From contig NZ_LT629797.1 in assembly GCF_900106015.1 (NCBI RefSeq), positions 4,092,001-4,156,000 of the forward strand: a stretch of DNA of 64,000 nucleotides, given 5' to 3'. The notes beneath the pieces were generated by a model. It worked only from the letters and a program-made list of their open reading frames with translations, was not told the origin of the DNA and searched no databases. The stretch's first letter is position 1. Each line of letters opens with the position of its first letter. Below, piece after piece: positions 12,839 to 21,598 of this stretch. The position numbers and the translations under genes were made by a program. The stretch is from Pseudomonas sihuiensis (GTDB lineage: Bacteria > Pseudomonadota > Gammaproteobacteria > Pseudomonadales > Pseudomonadaceae).

Positions 12839-13345
12839 ATGTCGCAACTGACCCTCTCTCACGATACCCCGCTGATGGTGCGCGATGGCCGTGGGCGCTA
12901 TCGGCCGGCGGACGCCGACCAGATTCTGGAAGCCGCGCGCCAGGTCATCGAACAGAAGATGCAGCGCGGCGAGGCGTTCACTTCGCCGGCGGCGGTGAAG
13001 GACTACCTGCGCGCCAAGCTGGCCGGCTTCGAGCACGAGGTCTTCGCGGTGTTGTTCCTCGACACGCGCCATCGGCTGATCGACTACGTGGAGATGTTCC
13101 ACGGCACGATCGACGCCGCCGAGGTGCATCCGCGCGAGGTGGTGAAGCAGGCACTGCGGCTCAATGCAGCGGCGGTCATCGTTTCGCACAACCATCCGAG
13201 CGGAAACCCCGAGCCGAGCGCGGCCGATAAGGCGATGACCTCGCAGCTTCGGCAGGCGCTGGCGCTGGTGGACGTTCGCACGCTGGATCACATCATTGTC
13301 GCTGGAAGCCGTACCACGTCATTCGCCGAACGCGGCCTGCTTTGA
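12839..13345 (+). CDS. radC: RadC-family JAB-domain protein
   Basis: A 168-residue protein with a JAMM metal site: H117-x-H119 in SHNHPSGNPEPSAAD, S127 and D130. It lacks the N-terminal helix-hairpin-helix part of chromosomal RadC, as is normal for mobile-element copies. The family was once linked to DNA repair but its biochemical function is unproven. It is a regular component of Tn4371-type elements. A strong terminator follows at 13350. Confidence 0.93.
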   Translation: MSQLTLSHDTPLMVRDGRGRYRPADADQILEAARQVIEQKMQRGEAFTSPAAVKDYLRAKLAGFEHEVFAVLFLDTRHRLIDYVEMFHGTIDAAEVHPREVVKQALRLNAAAVIVSHNHPSGNPEPSAADKAMTSQLRQALALVDVRTLDHIIVAGSRTTSFAERGLL

Positions 13346-13349
13346 CCTT

Positions 13350-13370
13350 GGGGGCTTCGGCCCCCTTTTT
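13350..13370 (+). terminator. Intrinsic terminator behind radC
   Basis: Stem GGGGGC / GCCCCC around TTCG followed by five T. It insulates radC from the downstream nickel-resistance genes. Confidence 0.9.
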
Positions 13371-13435
13371 GCTGCATCCGGTGCCGATTGACAAAGCACA
13401 CCTGCGGCGGCCGACAGAAGGGCGGCAAGGCGATT

Positions 13436-13464
13436 TTGTCATATCCCCCCTGGGGGGATACAAT
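13436..13464 (+). promoter_or_regulatory. nre promoter with embedded operator
   Basis: TTGTCA (-35, 13436-13441) and TACAAT (-10, 13459-13464) are 17 bp apart. The spacer is filled by the palindrome TATCCCCCC-T-GGGGGGATA (13442-13460), whose G-tract inverted repeat is the kind of operator bound by CsoR/RcnR-family repressors. The expected transcription start falls at about 13471, the A of the repressor's ATG, so the mRNA would have little or no leader. Confidence 0.82.
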
Positions 13465-13470
13465 TGCCGC

Positions 13471-13728
13471 ATGAAAGCGACGCACAAGCACTCAACCCAC
13501 ACCGACCTTGTGAAGCGACTCAAACGCGCCGAGGGCCATCTTCGGCACGTCATCGGCATGATCGAAGGTGGTCAGTCCTGCCTTGACATCGCCCGCCAGC
13601 TCGCGGCGGTGGAAAGCGCGGTGACGGCGGCAAAGCGCGTCCTGATCCACGACCACATCGACCACTGCCTGTCCCATGACGAGGACTCCGTTCTGGCCGA
13701 AATGAAGGCGCTGACCAAACTGCTCTGA
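13471..13728 (+). CDS. nreA: CsoR/RcnR-family metal-sensing repressor
   Basis: An 85-residue all-helical repressor; HTDLVKRLKRAEGHLRHVIGMIEGGQSCLDIARQL is the family hallmark. Candidate metal ligands are C37, H62 and C66, with H60 and H65 next to them. It should repress its own promoter until metal binds; nickel is inferred from the exporter next door. There is no Shine-Dalgarno sequence in front of the ATG, but this Met is the only one that keeps the first helix, and the promoter geometry implies a leaderless transcript. The next gene starts 9 nt after its stop. The gene name follows the nreA-nreB pairing and is tentative. Confidence 0.85.
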   Translation: MKATHKHSTHTDLVKRLKRAEGHLRHVIGMIEGGQSCLDIARQLAAVESAVTAAKRVLIHDHIDHCLSHDEDSVLAEMKALTKLL

Positions 13729-13737
13729 GGCCATCCC

Positions 13738-15048
13738 ATGCTCTCCGTTCTGAAGAACCGCACCTATCGCCACCTGTTTTCCGCCCAGGTGATCGCACTC
13801 GTCGGCACCGGCCTGATGACAGTGGCGCTCGGCCTGCTTGCCTACGATCTGGCCGGCGCGGATGCCGGCGCGGTGCTCGGGACGGCGCTGGCCATCAAGA
13901 TGCTCGCCTATGTCGGCGTCGCACCTGTCGCGCAGGCTTTCGCCGACCGGCTGCCGCGACGGTCGTTGCTGGTCGCCCTCGACCTGGTGCGAGCATCCGT
14001 TGCGCTCTGCCTGCCCTTTGTCAGCGAAATCTGGCAAATCTATCTGCTGATCTTCGTGCTACAGGCGGCGTCCGCAGGCTTCACGCCGACCTTTCAAGCC
14101 ACCATCCCGGACATCCTTCCCGACGAAGACGAATACACGAAGGCGCTGTCTCTTTCCCGGCTGGCCTACGATCTGGAAAGCCTGATTTCCCCAATGCTGG
14201 CCGCCGCGCTGCTGACCGTCATCAGCTTTCACAATCTGTTTGCGGGAACGGTTCTCGGCTTCCTCGTCTCGGCCGCGCTCGTGGTCAGCGTGGGGCTGCC
14301 CACAACCGTACCCGGCCCACGCCGGGGCATCTGGGATCGCACTACGCGCGGCACGCGCATTTACCTCGCCACGCCACGCCTGCGAGGTTTGCTGGCAATC
14401 AGCCTCGCCGTGGCGGCAGCAGGATCAATGGTGATCGTCAACACGGTGGTTATCGTCAAGGCGCGCTTCGGCCTGGGCGAATCCGAGGTGGCGTGGGCGC
14501 TGGCCGCCTTCGGAGGCGGCTCGATGATTGCGGCATTCGCGCTGCCTCGCTTGCTCGACAAGATTGCTGATCGGCCAGCCATGATTGCGGGGGCAACGAT
14601 GCTGGTGTTGGGGACAGCAGCCGGAGCGATGATTCCGACCTATGCCGTCCTAGTGGTGATCTGGCTGGTGGTCGGCTTTGGCTACAGCGTGGCGCAAACG
14701 CCATCCGGTCGGTTGCTGCGTCGCTCCGCTCACCCCGAGGATCGTCCTGCGGTCTTTGCTGCGCAATTCGCCCTGTCCCATGCGTGCTGGCTCATCTGCT
14801 ACCCCTTGGCCGGTCGCTTCGGTGCTGCCTTTGGACTGCAATCGACCTTCATCGTCATGTCGCTGATCGGTCTTGTAGGAGTGGGATTGGCGTTGCGGCT
14901 CTGGCCCGCTAGTGATTCTTCCGACATCACTCACGATCACCCTGATCTGCCGTCAGATCATCCTCACTTGCGCGAACACGCAGATCGCGGCGGGCATCGC
15001 CACCCTGCGATCGTGGACGACCTGCACCGGGACTGGACGCGCGTTTAG
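13738..15048 (+). CDS. nreB: NreB-like MFS nickel exporter with His-rich tail
   Basis: A 436-residue major facilitator with about 12 membrane spans; the start MLSVLKNRTYRHLFSAQVIALVGTGLM and the loop VAQAFADRLPRRSLLVALDLVRA are typical. The last ~45 residues (SDITHDHPDLPSDHPHLREH onwards, then GGHRHP) hold many His and Asp, the trait of NreB of Achromobacter and NrsD of Synechocystis, which expel Ni2+. It is co-transcribed with the repressor upstream. Nickel specificity is inferred from the tail and the partner; cobalt is also possible. Confidence 0.87.
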   Translation: MLSVLKNRTYRHLFSAQVIALVGTGLMTVALGLLAYDLAGADAGAVLGTALAIKMLAYVGVAPVAQAFADRLPRRSLLVALDLVRASVALCLPFVSEIWQIYLLIFVLQAASAGFTPTFQATIPDILPDEDEYTKALSLSRLAYDLESLISPMLAAALLTVISFHNLFAGTVLGFLVSAALVVSVGLPTTVPGPRRGIWDRTTRGTRIYLATPRLRGLLAISLAVAAAGSMVIVNTVVIVKARFGLGESEVAWALAAFGGGSMIAAFALPRLLDKIADRPAMIAGATMLVLGTAAGAMIPTYAVLVVIWLVVGFGYSVAQTPSGRLLRRSAHPEDRPAVFAAQFALSHACWLICYPLAGRFGAAFGLQSTFIVMSLIGLVGVGLALRLWPASDSSDITHDHPDLPSDHPHLREHADRGGHRHPAIVDDLHRDWTRV

Positions 15049-15309
15049 CGGCTGTCAGCGTTTCACATCCCCAACGCCTCCGGCCCGGATTGCTAGATCC
15101 GGGCCTGCGCGCTCGCTTGCCCAAAATCGGAGTGAGTGGGGGCGGTCTTGCTGTTCCCTTCATCGTGCCACGGCGTTCTCGCCGTCAAGGGCTGCGCGCG
15201 CCATGCGCGCTTGCGTCCTGACGGCCGTCGTTGACCCCTGACGGCTTGCGCTGCGCCGTGCCCCGGAAGGGTCGGGCAATTCCGCCCGGCAACCTTCCAG
15301 GAGTTCACC
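15049..15309 (+). repeat. Leader repeat ahead of DUF2958 gene
   Basis: Positions 15135-15309 are a near copy of 12660-12838, and 15070-15120 shares the CTCCGGCCCG...GATCCGGGCCTGCGCGCT stretch with 12580-12640 and 16325-16370. No gene is supported. Like its relative it ends directly at a start codon. Confidence 0.75.
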
Positions 15310-15660
15310 ATGAACAACGCACTCATCACCGACGAGCAGCGCATCGTGCTGCTGGCCAACGGCCGCGAATCCTTGGAGAACCCGGACTTCGATCCGGCAC
15401 CCGTGGTCAAGCTGTTCACGCCGGACGCTGGCGCGACCTGGCTGCTGACCGAGATTGATCCCGACGACCACGACCACGCCTTTGGTCTTTGCGACCTGGG
15501 CCTGGGGGAGCCGGAAATCGGCTGGGTCAGCCTGGACGAGCTGGCGGCGGTGCGCGGCGGGCTGGGCCTGCCGATCGAACGTGACCTGTCTTTCCGCGCC
15601 GAGAAGCGGTTGAGCGTCTATGCGCGCGATGCGCGGCTGGCCGGGCGGATCGTTGTCTGA
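15310..15660 (+). CDS. DUF2958 domain protein (copy 1)
   Basis: A 116-residue acidic protein: RIVLLANGRESL, PVVKLFTPDAGATWLLTEIDPDD, then FGLCDLGLGEPEIGWVSLDEL. It matches the DUF2958 family, found mainly on ICEs and plasmids, with no known function. A paralogue with the same block order lies at 22145-22495. The start follows CCAGGAGTTCACC, a good ribosome site. The leader upstream is shared with radC. Confidence 0.88.
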   Translation: MNNALITDEQRIVLLANGRESLENPDFDPAPVVKLFTPDAGATWLLTEIDPDDHDHAFGLCDLGLGEPEIGWVSLDELAAVRGGLGLPIERDLSFRAEKRLSVYARDARLAGRIVV

Positions 15661-15725
15661 CCCGGCCCTGGGAGCGCTGCAAGGCGCTCCTTGTGCTTTC
15701 TCAACCATCACAGGAGATCAATGCC

Positions 15726-16004
15726 ATGAGCAGCCATAACGACTACATCATCGAAATCACGGCGCAGCACGATGCGCTCAAGCCGTTCGCGCCGGAGAAC
15801 GGCCAGCCCTTGCGCTTCAAGATCGGCGACGCGGTGATCTACACCAACGAATTTGGCGCACAGTTCCGGCGCCGCGTTACCGGGTTCTACCGGCCAACCG
15901 CGCTTTCGGGCCTGTACGCGCGCGGTGCGCGCTACCTGCTGAACTCGTCATCGCCCTGGATGCCAGTTTCGGAATCCAGCCTGCGCCCTGACGACTCGGC
16001 GTGA
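15726..16004 (+). CDS. Small conserved ICE protein, function unknown
   Basis: A 92-residue protein, MSSHNDYIIEITAQHDALKPF..., with no membrane segment or signal peptide and a beta-rich look (LRFKIGDAVIYTNEFGAQFRRRVTGFY). The start is fixed by AGGAGATCA 5 nt upstream. It lies 65 nt after the DUF2958 gene and is probably in the same transcript. I do not recognise a family. Confidence 0.75.
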   Translation: MSSHNDYIIEITAQHDALKPFAPENGQPLRFKIGDAVIYTNEFGAQFRRRVTGFYRPTALSGLYARGARYLLNSSSPWMPVSESSLRPDDSA

Positions 16005-16715
16005 TGCCTTCGCACCCCTGACGGGGCGCTGCGCGCTGCGCTTGCCTCCAGGGGAAAGCCCTGCGGGCTATCCCCGCCGCGCGATGCTTGGCGCCCCTCA
16101 AAGACCGCCGAACCGGCTGCGCCGGATCGGCCTGACCACAGTAGTCGCTGTCGAACCTGTTTCCCGATGACTGGCGCATGAGCTTGTGCATCAAGCATTG
16201 AAGGCTGTGCGTCCCCGGCCAAGAAACATGGCCGGTCACGCTGTCGTGCGCGTGGCGCATCGAGCCGCCTGCGGCGTCTCGCCCCTGACGGGCTTCCATC
16301 GTTCCCTCGCTCCGCTCGGCTGACGCCTCCGGCCCGGCTTCCAGATCCGGGCCTGCGCGCTTCGCTTGCCGTGCGGTCGGCGTGTTGAGGGGCCGTTGCC
16401 ATGTCCAGCCGTCTCCCCTGACTTCATCACCTTCACCGCGACTGTAGCCCGCGGCCGTGTGCCGTCAAGGCGCGCAGGGCCGTGTCCTCGGCTTCGCCTG
16501 CGGGCCGCACCAACCCTGCGCTTATCTCCTTGACGGCCCCCCGTCCGCGCGCTCCTGACCGTCGCGGGCGATGAACTCAGGAAAGACGGTGGCAACAGGG
16601 CCAACCGGGTTCCTCGTGCCGACCGCACCGAACAGCCGAAAGGCTGGGCTTCCGAATCTAGGAATCCGGTGTGCGGTGAACAGCAAACCCTTTTTTCTTT
16701 GTCAGGAGAAATGCC
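16005..16715 (+). other. 711-bp non-coding region ahead of the DUF932 gene
   Basis: No convincing gene. About 16030-16130 is nearly repeated at 20555-20660 (the run GGGGAAAGCCCTGCGGGCTA is identical). About 16258-16372 is related to 12530-12640. A long hairpin is at 16461-16537. The last 150 bp run to CAGGAGAAATGCC before the DUF932 start. Confidence 0.75.
16461..16537 (+). ncRNA. Candidate structured RNA / long hairpin
   Basis: Outer arms GCCGTCAAGG (16461-16470) and CCTTGACGGC (16528-16537) pair perfectly; a second pair, GCGCAGGG (16472-16479) and CCCTGCGC (16514-16521), sits inside; the centre can fold further (GGC-TTC-GCC). This could be a regulatory leader, a terminator-like element without a T-run, or a protein-binding site. 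Confidence 0.45.
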
Positions 16716-17540
16716 ATGCAACTCGCATCCCGCTTCGCTTCCCGCTCCCCGGTGCTGCGTTCGGAACGTCCCTTGTCGGATGACCAAATCCGGGCCGTGG
16801 CCCCGTCGATCTTCGCCAAGGCACCGCACGAAAGCCGCTCCGAGCGGTACAGCTACATCCCCACCGCCACCGTGCTGCAGGAACTGCGCGGGGAAGGCTT
16901 CGAGCCTTTCATGGTGACGCAAACCCGCGTGCGCCACGACGACCGCCGCGACTACACCAAGCACATGATCCGGCTGCGCCACGCCAGCCAGATCAACGGG
17001 CGCGAGGCCAACGAAATCATCCTGCTGAACTCCCATGACGGCACCAGCAGCTATCAGATGCTGGCCGGGATGTTCCGCTTCGTTTGCAGCAATGGCCTTG
17101 TCTGCGGCGACACCGTGGCCGACGTGCGCGTACCCCACAAGGGCGACGTAGCCGCTCACGTCATCGAAGGCGCATACGAAGTCCTGCACGGCTTCGACCG
17201 GGTGCAGGAATCGCGCGATGCCATGCGCGCCATCACGCTGGACGCCGGGGAATCGGAAGTGTTCGCCCGCGCTGCGCTGGCGTTGAAGTACGACGAGGAC
17301 AAGCCCGCGCCCATCACGGAATCGCAAATCCTGATGCCGCGCCGCCATGACGACGACCGCCGCGACCTGTGGAGCGTGTTCAACCGCACGCAGGAGAACT
17401 TGACCAAAGGCGGCCTGTCCGCCCGCGCCGCGAATGGCCGCCGTCAGACCACCCGGCCCGTGCAGGGCATCGACCAAAGCGTGCGCCTGAATCGCGCCCT
17501 GTGGCTGCTGGCCGATGGCCTGCGCCAGTTGAAAGCCTGA
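16716..17540 (+). CDS. DUF932 domain protein
   Basis: A 274-residue protein matching DUF932 (phage/plasmid-like): RYSYIPTATVLQELRGEGFEPFMVTQTRVR, LRHASQINGREANEIILLNSHDGTSSYQMLAGMFRFVCSNGLV. Function is unknown. The start MQLASRFASRSPVLRS has a good ribosome site. It precedes the ParB-like gene by 79 nt and is typical of this accessory part of Tn4371-type ICEs. Confidence 0.88.
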   Translation: MQLASRFASRSPVLRSERPLSDDQIRAVAPSIFAKAPHESRSERYSYIPTATVLQELRGEGFEPFMVTQTRVRHDDRRDYTKHMIRLRHASQINGREANEIILLNSHDGTSSYQMLAGMFRFVCSNGLVCGDTVADVRVPHKGDVAAHVIEGAYEVLHGFDRVQESRDAMRAITLDAGESEVFARAALALKYDEDKPAPITESQILMPRRHDDDRRDLWSVFNRTQENLTKGGLSARAANGRRQTTRPVQGIDQSVRLNRALWLLADGLRQLKA

Positions 17541-17619
17541 ATCCCCACGCGGCAGGGGCAGGCAGCAGCCCTTGCCGCTTCTCTCGCTGCTGCATCCCTA
17601 ACCGCAAGGAGTTATCACC

Positions 17620-19680
17620 ATGAACGCCGTACTCAAAACCGAAGCCGTCGCCATCGAAGCCGCCGCACCGCTGGAAATGGCCGACCCGTCCAAGAACCTG
17701 ATTCTGGTTCCGCTCTCGCAGTTGCTGCCGCGCCGCTCCAAGCGCAACGCCCGCAAGATGCCGCGCCTGTCCATCCCCGAACTGGCCGCGAGCATTGCCC
17801 GCATCGGCCTGCTGCAAAACCTGATCGTCATCCTTTCCGCAGATGGCGAGGCTTACGAGGTGGTGGCAGGCGACCGCCGACTGACCGCCTTGAAGCTGCT
17901 GGCGAAGAAGAAGCGCATCCCCGCCGACTACGAAGTGCCGTGCCTGCTGGTGCCCGATGCTTCGGCCCGTACCGTCAGCCTCGCGGAAAACCTGATGCGC
18001 GAGCAGATGCACCCCGCCGACCAGTTCGCGGCCTTCGCCGCGCTGGTCAAGGAAGGACGCCCCATCGAGGACATTGCCGCCGATTTCGGCGTGTCCCCGC
18101 TGGTGGTGCAGCGCCGCTTGAAGCTGGCGAACGTCTCGCCGCGCCTCATGGCCGACTACCGGGCCGGTGGCGTGACGCTGGAACAGTTGATGGCCTTGAC
18201 CATCACCGACGACCACGCCGCGCAGGAGGCCGCGTTCTATGGTGCGCCGGAATGGCAGCGCAGCCCGTCCAAGCTGCGCGAGCGCCTGACCGAGCGCGAA
18301 ATCGACGCCGCGCACGCGCTGGTGCGCTTCGTCGGGCTGGACGCCTACCGGCAGGCAGGCGGCGGCATCCGCCGCGACCTGTTCGCGGAAGGCGATGCCG
18401 GAACCTACCTCACCGATACCGCAGTGCTGGAAACGCTGGTGCGCGACAAGCTGGCAACGCTGGCCGAGGACGTGCGCGCCGAGGGCTGGGCATGGGTGGA
18501 GGCCGTGCCGCATCTGGCCTACGAGGAACGGCAGGCTTTCCAGAACGCCCCGCGCCAGCGCCGCGAGCCGACCACCCGCGAGGCCCGCCGCATTGCCTCG
18601 CTGCAAACCCGCCTCGACAAGATCGACGCCGAACTGGAAGAAGCCTGCCAAGGTGAAAGCAGCGAGGACGAGGCCAAGGCCGAGAAACTGGAACAGCGGC
18701 GCGATCAGGTGGTCGGCGAACTGCAAGACGCGGAGGACGCCTTGCAAGGTTATGCCCCCGAGGTGCGCGAGGTGGCCGGTGCCATCGTCACCATCGACCG
18801 CAACGGCGAGGCCGTCATTCATCGCGGCTTGCTGCGCGAAGCCGAGGCCAAGGCGCTGCGCACGCTGGAAAAGCTGCGGCGCGGTTTCGGCAGCACCGAA
18901 GGCGAAGCCGCCAACGACGAGCACGAGGACGCCGACGACGCACCCAAGGCCGCGAGCCTGTCCGACCGGCTGGCGCAGCGGTTGAGTGCCCATCGCACGG
19001 CGGCGCTGCAAATCGAAGTCGCCCGGCATCCGCAGGTCGCGCTGGCCGCGCTGGTGCATGGCATGGTGCAGAAGGTCTTGCAGCCCGACGCCTACGGCGA
19101 TGGACTGCCGCTCGGCGTGCGCCTCACGGTGCAAGACCGGCTGGAAGGCATGGCCCCGGACTGGCCGGAATCGTCCGCCGCCGTGGCGCTGCGCGAACTG
19201 CAACAGGTGGCAGGTGTTGCCTTGCCGGAGGACAGCGCCGAACTGTTCGCCGTGCTGCTGGCGAAGTCGCAAGACGAACTGGTGCGGCTGCTTGCCGTGT
19301 GCGTGGCTTCCACGGTGGACGTGGTGACGCCTCGCGCCACGCCGCACCGGCCCGGCGAGGAACTGGCGCAGGCCGTGGGCCTCGACATGGCCGCATGGTG
19401 GCAACCGACCGCAGAAGGCTACTTCAAGCACGTTCCGAAGGCCGCGATCCTGCAAGCCGTGGGCGAGTACGCGCCCGAGCACGTCACTAGGCTGGCGAAG
19501 TTGAAGAAGGCCGACATTGCCAGCGAAGCCGAACGGCTGGCGGATGGCACGGGCTGGATGCCCGCCATCTTCAAGACCGAAACGCCGGAAGCCACGCAGG
19601 AAGAACCGCAGGAGCAGGACGACGCCCCGCAGGAAGCCGAGGCAATGGCGGATGAACCCGCCGAGGCGCTGGCCGCTTGA
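17620..19680 (+). CDS. ParB/RepB/Spo0J-type nuclease-domain protein
   Basis: A 686-residue protein, much longer than a plasmid ParB (about 300). The N-terminal ParB/sulfiredoxin-like domain holds the CTP/nucleotide motifs GDRR (84-87) and ENxxR (123-127, ENLMR), followed by a helix-turn-helix segment (IEDIAADFGVSPLVVQRRLKLA near 148). The long C-terminal part has a charged coiled-coil-like region (about 325-375) and an acidic tail. It is not next to ParA, which lies 5.4 kb away, so a role in partition is uncertain; DNA binding or a nuclease role is possible. A terminator follows directly. Confidence 0.88.
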   Translation: MNAVLKTEAVAIEAAAPLEMADPSKNLILVPLSQLLPRRSKRNARKMPRLSIPELAASIARIGLLQNLIVILSADGEAYEVVAGDRRLTALKLLAKKKRIPADYEVPCLLVPDASARTVSLAENLMREQMHPADQFAAFAALVKEGRPIEDIAADFGVSPLVVQRRLKLANVSPRLMADYRAGGVTLEQLMALTITDDHAAQEAAFYGAPEWQRSPSKLRERLTEREIDAAHALVRFVGLDAYRQAGGGIRRDLFAEGDAGTYLTDTAVLETLVRDKLATLAEDVRAEGWAWVEAVPHLAYEERQAFQNAPRQRREPTTREARRIASLQTRLDKIDAELEEACQGESSEDEAKAEKLEQRRDQVVGELQDAEDALQGYAPEVREVAGAIVTIDRNGEAVIHRGLLREAEAKALRTLEKLRRGFGSTEGEAANDEHEDADDAPKAASLSDRLAQRLSAHRTAALQIEVARHPQVALAALVHGMVQKVLQPDAYGDGLPLGVRLTVQDRLEGMAPDWPESSAAVALRELQQVAGVALPEDSAELFAVLLAKSQDELVRLLAVCVASTVDVVTPRATPHRPGEELAQAVGLDMAAWWQPTAEGYFKHVPKAAILQAVGEYAPEHVTRLAKLKKADIASEAERLADGTGWMPAIFKTETPEATQEEPQEQDDAPQEAEAMADEPAEALAA

Positions 19681-19694
19681 CCCGCGCCGAAGGC

Positions 19695-19722
19695 AAGCGC
19701 CCCGGCCTTGACCGGGGCGCTT
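19695..19722 (+). terminator. Hairpin terminator behind the ParB-like gene
   Basis: 11-bp perfect stem AAGCGCCCCGG / CCGGGGCGCTT with a 6-nt loop, followed by TCGCTTTGT. The T-run is weak but the stem is very stable. Confidence 0.7.
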
Positions 19723-19811
19723 CGCTTTGTGTGGTGGCGCATCGAGACGAAGGAATAACCCGATTAGCACCGCGCCCAGGCCGTTCCGTCCTGGGCGCAA
19801 TGGAAAGCAAA

Positions 19812-19839
19812 ACCGGGCGCGGCAGTGGCCGCGCCCGGT
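19812..19839 (-). terminator. Terminator for the leftward GNAT gene
   Basis: 12-bp perfect stem ACCGGGCGCGGC / GCCGCGCCCGGT with a 4-nt loop. Read leftward it is followed by TTTGCTTTCC, a fair T-rich tail, and lies 47 bp beyond the GNAT stop. Confidence 0.75.
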
Positions 19840-19886
19840 GTCGAAGGCCAACAGCCGAATCAGAACGCCGCCGCCTTCGCGCTGGC

Positions 19887-20405
19887 TCAGGCGGCGGCGG
19901 TGAAGGCATCGCTATAGTGCGCGATACCTTCCGGTACTGGCCCATGCAGGGCCAGCGCCATGAAATAGCCGGGCGGTACGCCCGGCAGTTGCAGGCTCGC
20001 GTGGGCCTGAAAACCAAAGCGCGCGTAGTACGCGGGATCTCCCAGCAGCACGCAGCCTGGGGCCCGCATAGTTCGCAGTTCGGACAGCGCCTGTTCCATC
20101 AGGCGCGAGCCGATGCCATGCCCCTGCCTTTGCGGCAGGACGGAGAGAGGCCCCAAACCGTGCCAGCCTTCGGCCTTTCGCCCGTTGTCATCGGTGATCT
20201 TCACCGGCGACAGCGCGACGTGGCCTACAACCTGCCCGTGTTCTTCGGCCACGATGGAAAGCGTCAGTTCGTTCGCAGCGCGCAAGGCCCGCACGATGAA
20301 TTGCTCGGTGTGGCTGGTATGCGGCGCATCGGCAAAGGCGGAAACCGTGACCGCCTCGATGGCAGCAATGTCGTCCGGGGTTTCGTGTCGGAGCTGGAGT
20401 GTCAT
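19887..20405 (-). CDS. GNAT-family N-acetyltransferase
   Basis: A 172-residue enzyme, [20 protein letters not shown]..., of the YhbS-like GNAT type. Motif [22 protein letters not shown], with the acetyl-CoA loop Q/R-x-x-G-x-G, is near 85-105; [14 protein letters not shown] is the C-terminal motif. The substrate is unknown. It is one of only two leftward genes in the ICE and has its own terminator, so it looks like a separately acquired passenger. The ATG at 20405 is chosen because AAGGAACC precedes it and the domain starts there. Confidence 0.87.
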   Translation of the reverse strand: MTLQLRHETPDDIAAIEAVTVSAFADAPHTSHTEQFIVRALRAANELTLSIVAEEHGQVVGHVALSPVKITDDNGRKAEGWHGLGPLSVLPQRQGHGIGSRLMEQALSELRTMRAPGCVLLGDPAYYARFGFQAHASLQLPGVPPGYFMALALHGPVPEGIAHYSDAFTAAA

Positions 20406-21220
20406 GGGCTTGTCTTGGGTTCCTTTCTGAAAATATAGAACGGCCTGGGCGTGTTGGCGCGATGCGCCGCCGGGCTTTCGGGCTGCGCCCCGTGCCGCCT
20501 TTGCCGTCACGGCCATTCGGCTTCAATCCCTCACGCCTTCGCGCCTGCGGCGCTGCGCGCTTCGCTTGCCTCCAGGGGAAAGCCCTGCGGGCTATCCCCG
20601 CCGCGCGATGCTTGGCGCCCCTCGATGCGGCCGAACCGGCTGCGCCGGATCGGCCCGGCCAGCGCCCCGCCGCGATGGACGGGCGCTGGCGAACACGCTG
20701 GCGCTCGCTGCGACAGGTTGTGCAGGTGCGTGCCGTCCTCAACGCTGGCGGTTCCTGCCCATCACGTCACGAAGGACGGTTCACGGACAACCCGCCCGGC
20801 ATCGCTATGGAGCTTCCACGCCACGCCTCAAGAGCGGCGCCGCAAGGTGCGGCGGGGGCGTTCTCGCCTGTCGTCGGATGGTTGACCTGGCCCGCATCAG
20901 CGGGCGAGCCGGAGAAGCCTTCGGGCGGGGGTGCCGAGTCGGCCCCATCTCCTTTCGGAGCGGTTCGGCCCAAGGCGTCCTTGTCTCGTTGTGAATCCTG
21001 GCGGTGGCGCGGCTGCGCCTCGGGCTTATGGCTGCAACCGTCCGGCGAAAACAATTTCCCCGCCGCTACGCGGCTTCCACGCGCAACAAATTCTTTTCGC
21101 CTCCCGGCTCTCCACTGCGTTTCGACCGCAAGCGGTGCAGCCAGCCCGTCCCCCCGCCGGCCGGATCACAACAAGGACGCGATGGGCGCGAACCTTGTTC
21201 AACCGAAAGGAGAAAACATC
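20406..21220 (+). other. 815-bp non-coding region ahead of the DUF736 gene
   Basis: Open frames cross it but none has a credible start, composition or family match. About 20555-20660 repeats 16030-16130. The GNAT promoter must lie at its left end. The right end carries a good ribosome site (CGAAAGGAGAAAACATC) for DUF736. The rest looks like a long leader; nothing else recognised. Confidence 0.65.
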
Positions 21221-21535
21221 ATGGCCAACATCGGCACCTTCACCACCGACAAAGACGGCTTCACCGGCACGCTGCGCACCCTGACGCTCAACGTCAAGGT
21301 CAAGCTGGTTCCCAACGACAAGGGCAGCAGCGAGAACGCCCCCGACTTCCGCCTCCAGGCCGCCGGCCACGACATCGGCGCGGCATGGAACAAGACCAGC
21401 GAGGCCGGGCGGGAATACAAGTCCGTGACCCTCGACGATCCTTCGTTCCCGGCTCCGGTCTATGCCCGCCTGATCGAAGGCGAGGACGGCACGCACGACC
21501 TGATCTGGTCGCGCAGCAAGCCCCAGGCGGCGTGA
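21221..21535 (+). CDS. DUF736 domain protein
   Basis: A 104-residue protein, [32 protein letters not shown]..., ending [14 protein letters not shown]736 proteins are single-domain, cytoplasmic and almost confined to conjugative elements; function unknown. The whole family domain is present. It stands alone with a long leader upstream. Confidence 0.92.
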   Translation: MANIGTFTTDKDGFTGTLRTLTLNVKVKLVPNDKGSSENAPDFRLQAAGHDIGAAWNKTSEAGREYKSVTLDDPSFPAPVYARLIEGEDGTHDLIWSRSKPQAA

Positions 21536-21598
21536 CCGCCGCAGCGCCCCGCCCACCGCGGCGGGGCGCTGTGCTGCTGGTCGCAGCACACCACCACG

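Noticed and set aside
11930..13230. Extra rightward frames overlapping DUF1016 and radC
   Set aside because: Shifted-frame shadows; the DUF1016 and RadC frames carry the family motifs.
17380..19851. 823-codon leftward frame across the ParB-like gene
   Set aside because: Although longer than the real gene, it has no recognisable domain; the rightward frame has clear GDRR and ENxxR motifs and a ribosome site.
20406..21220. Long open frames in the region before DUF736
   Set aside because: They start without ribosome sites, have Arg/Ser/Pro-heavy composition, and cover DNA that is repeated elsewhere as non-coding leader.
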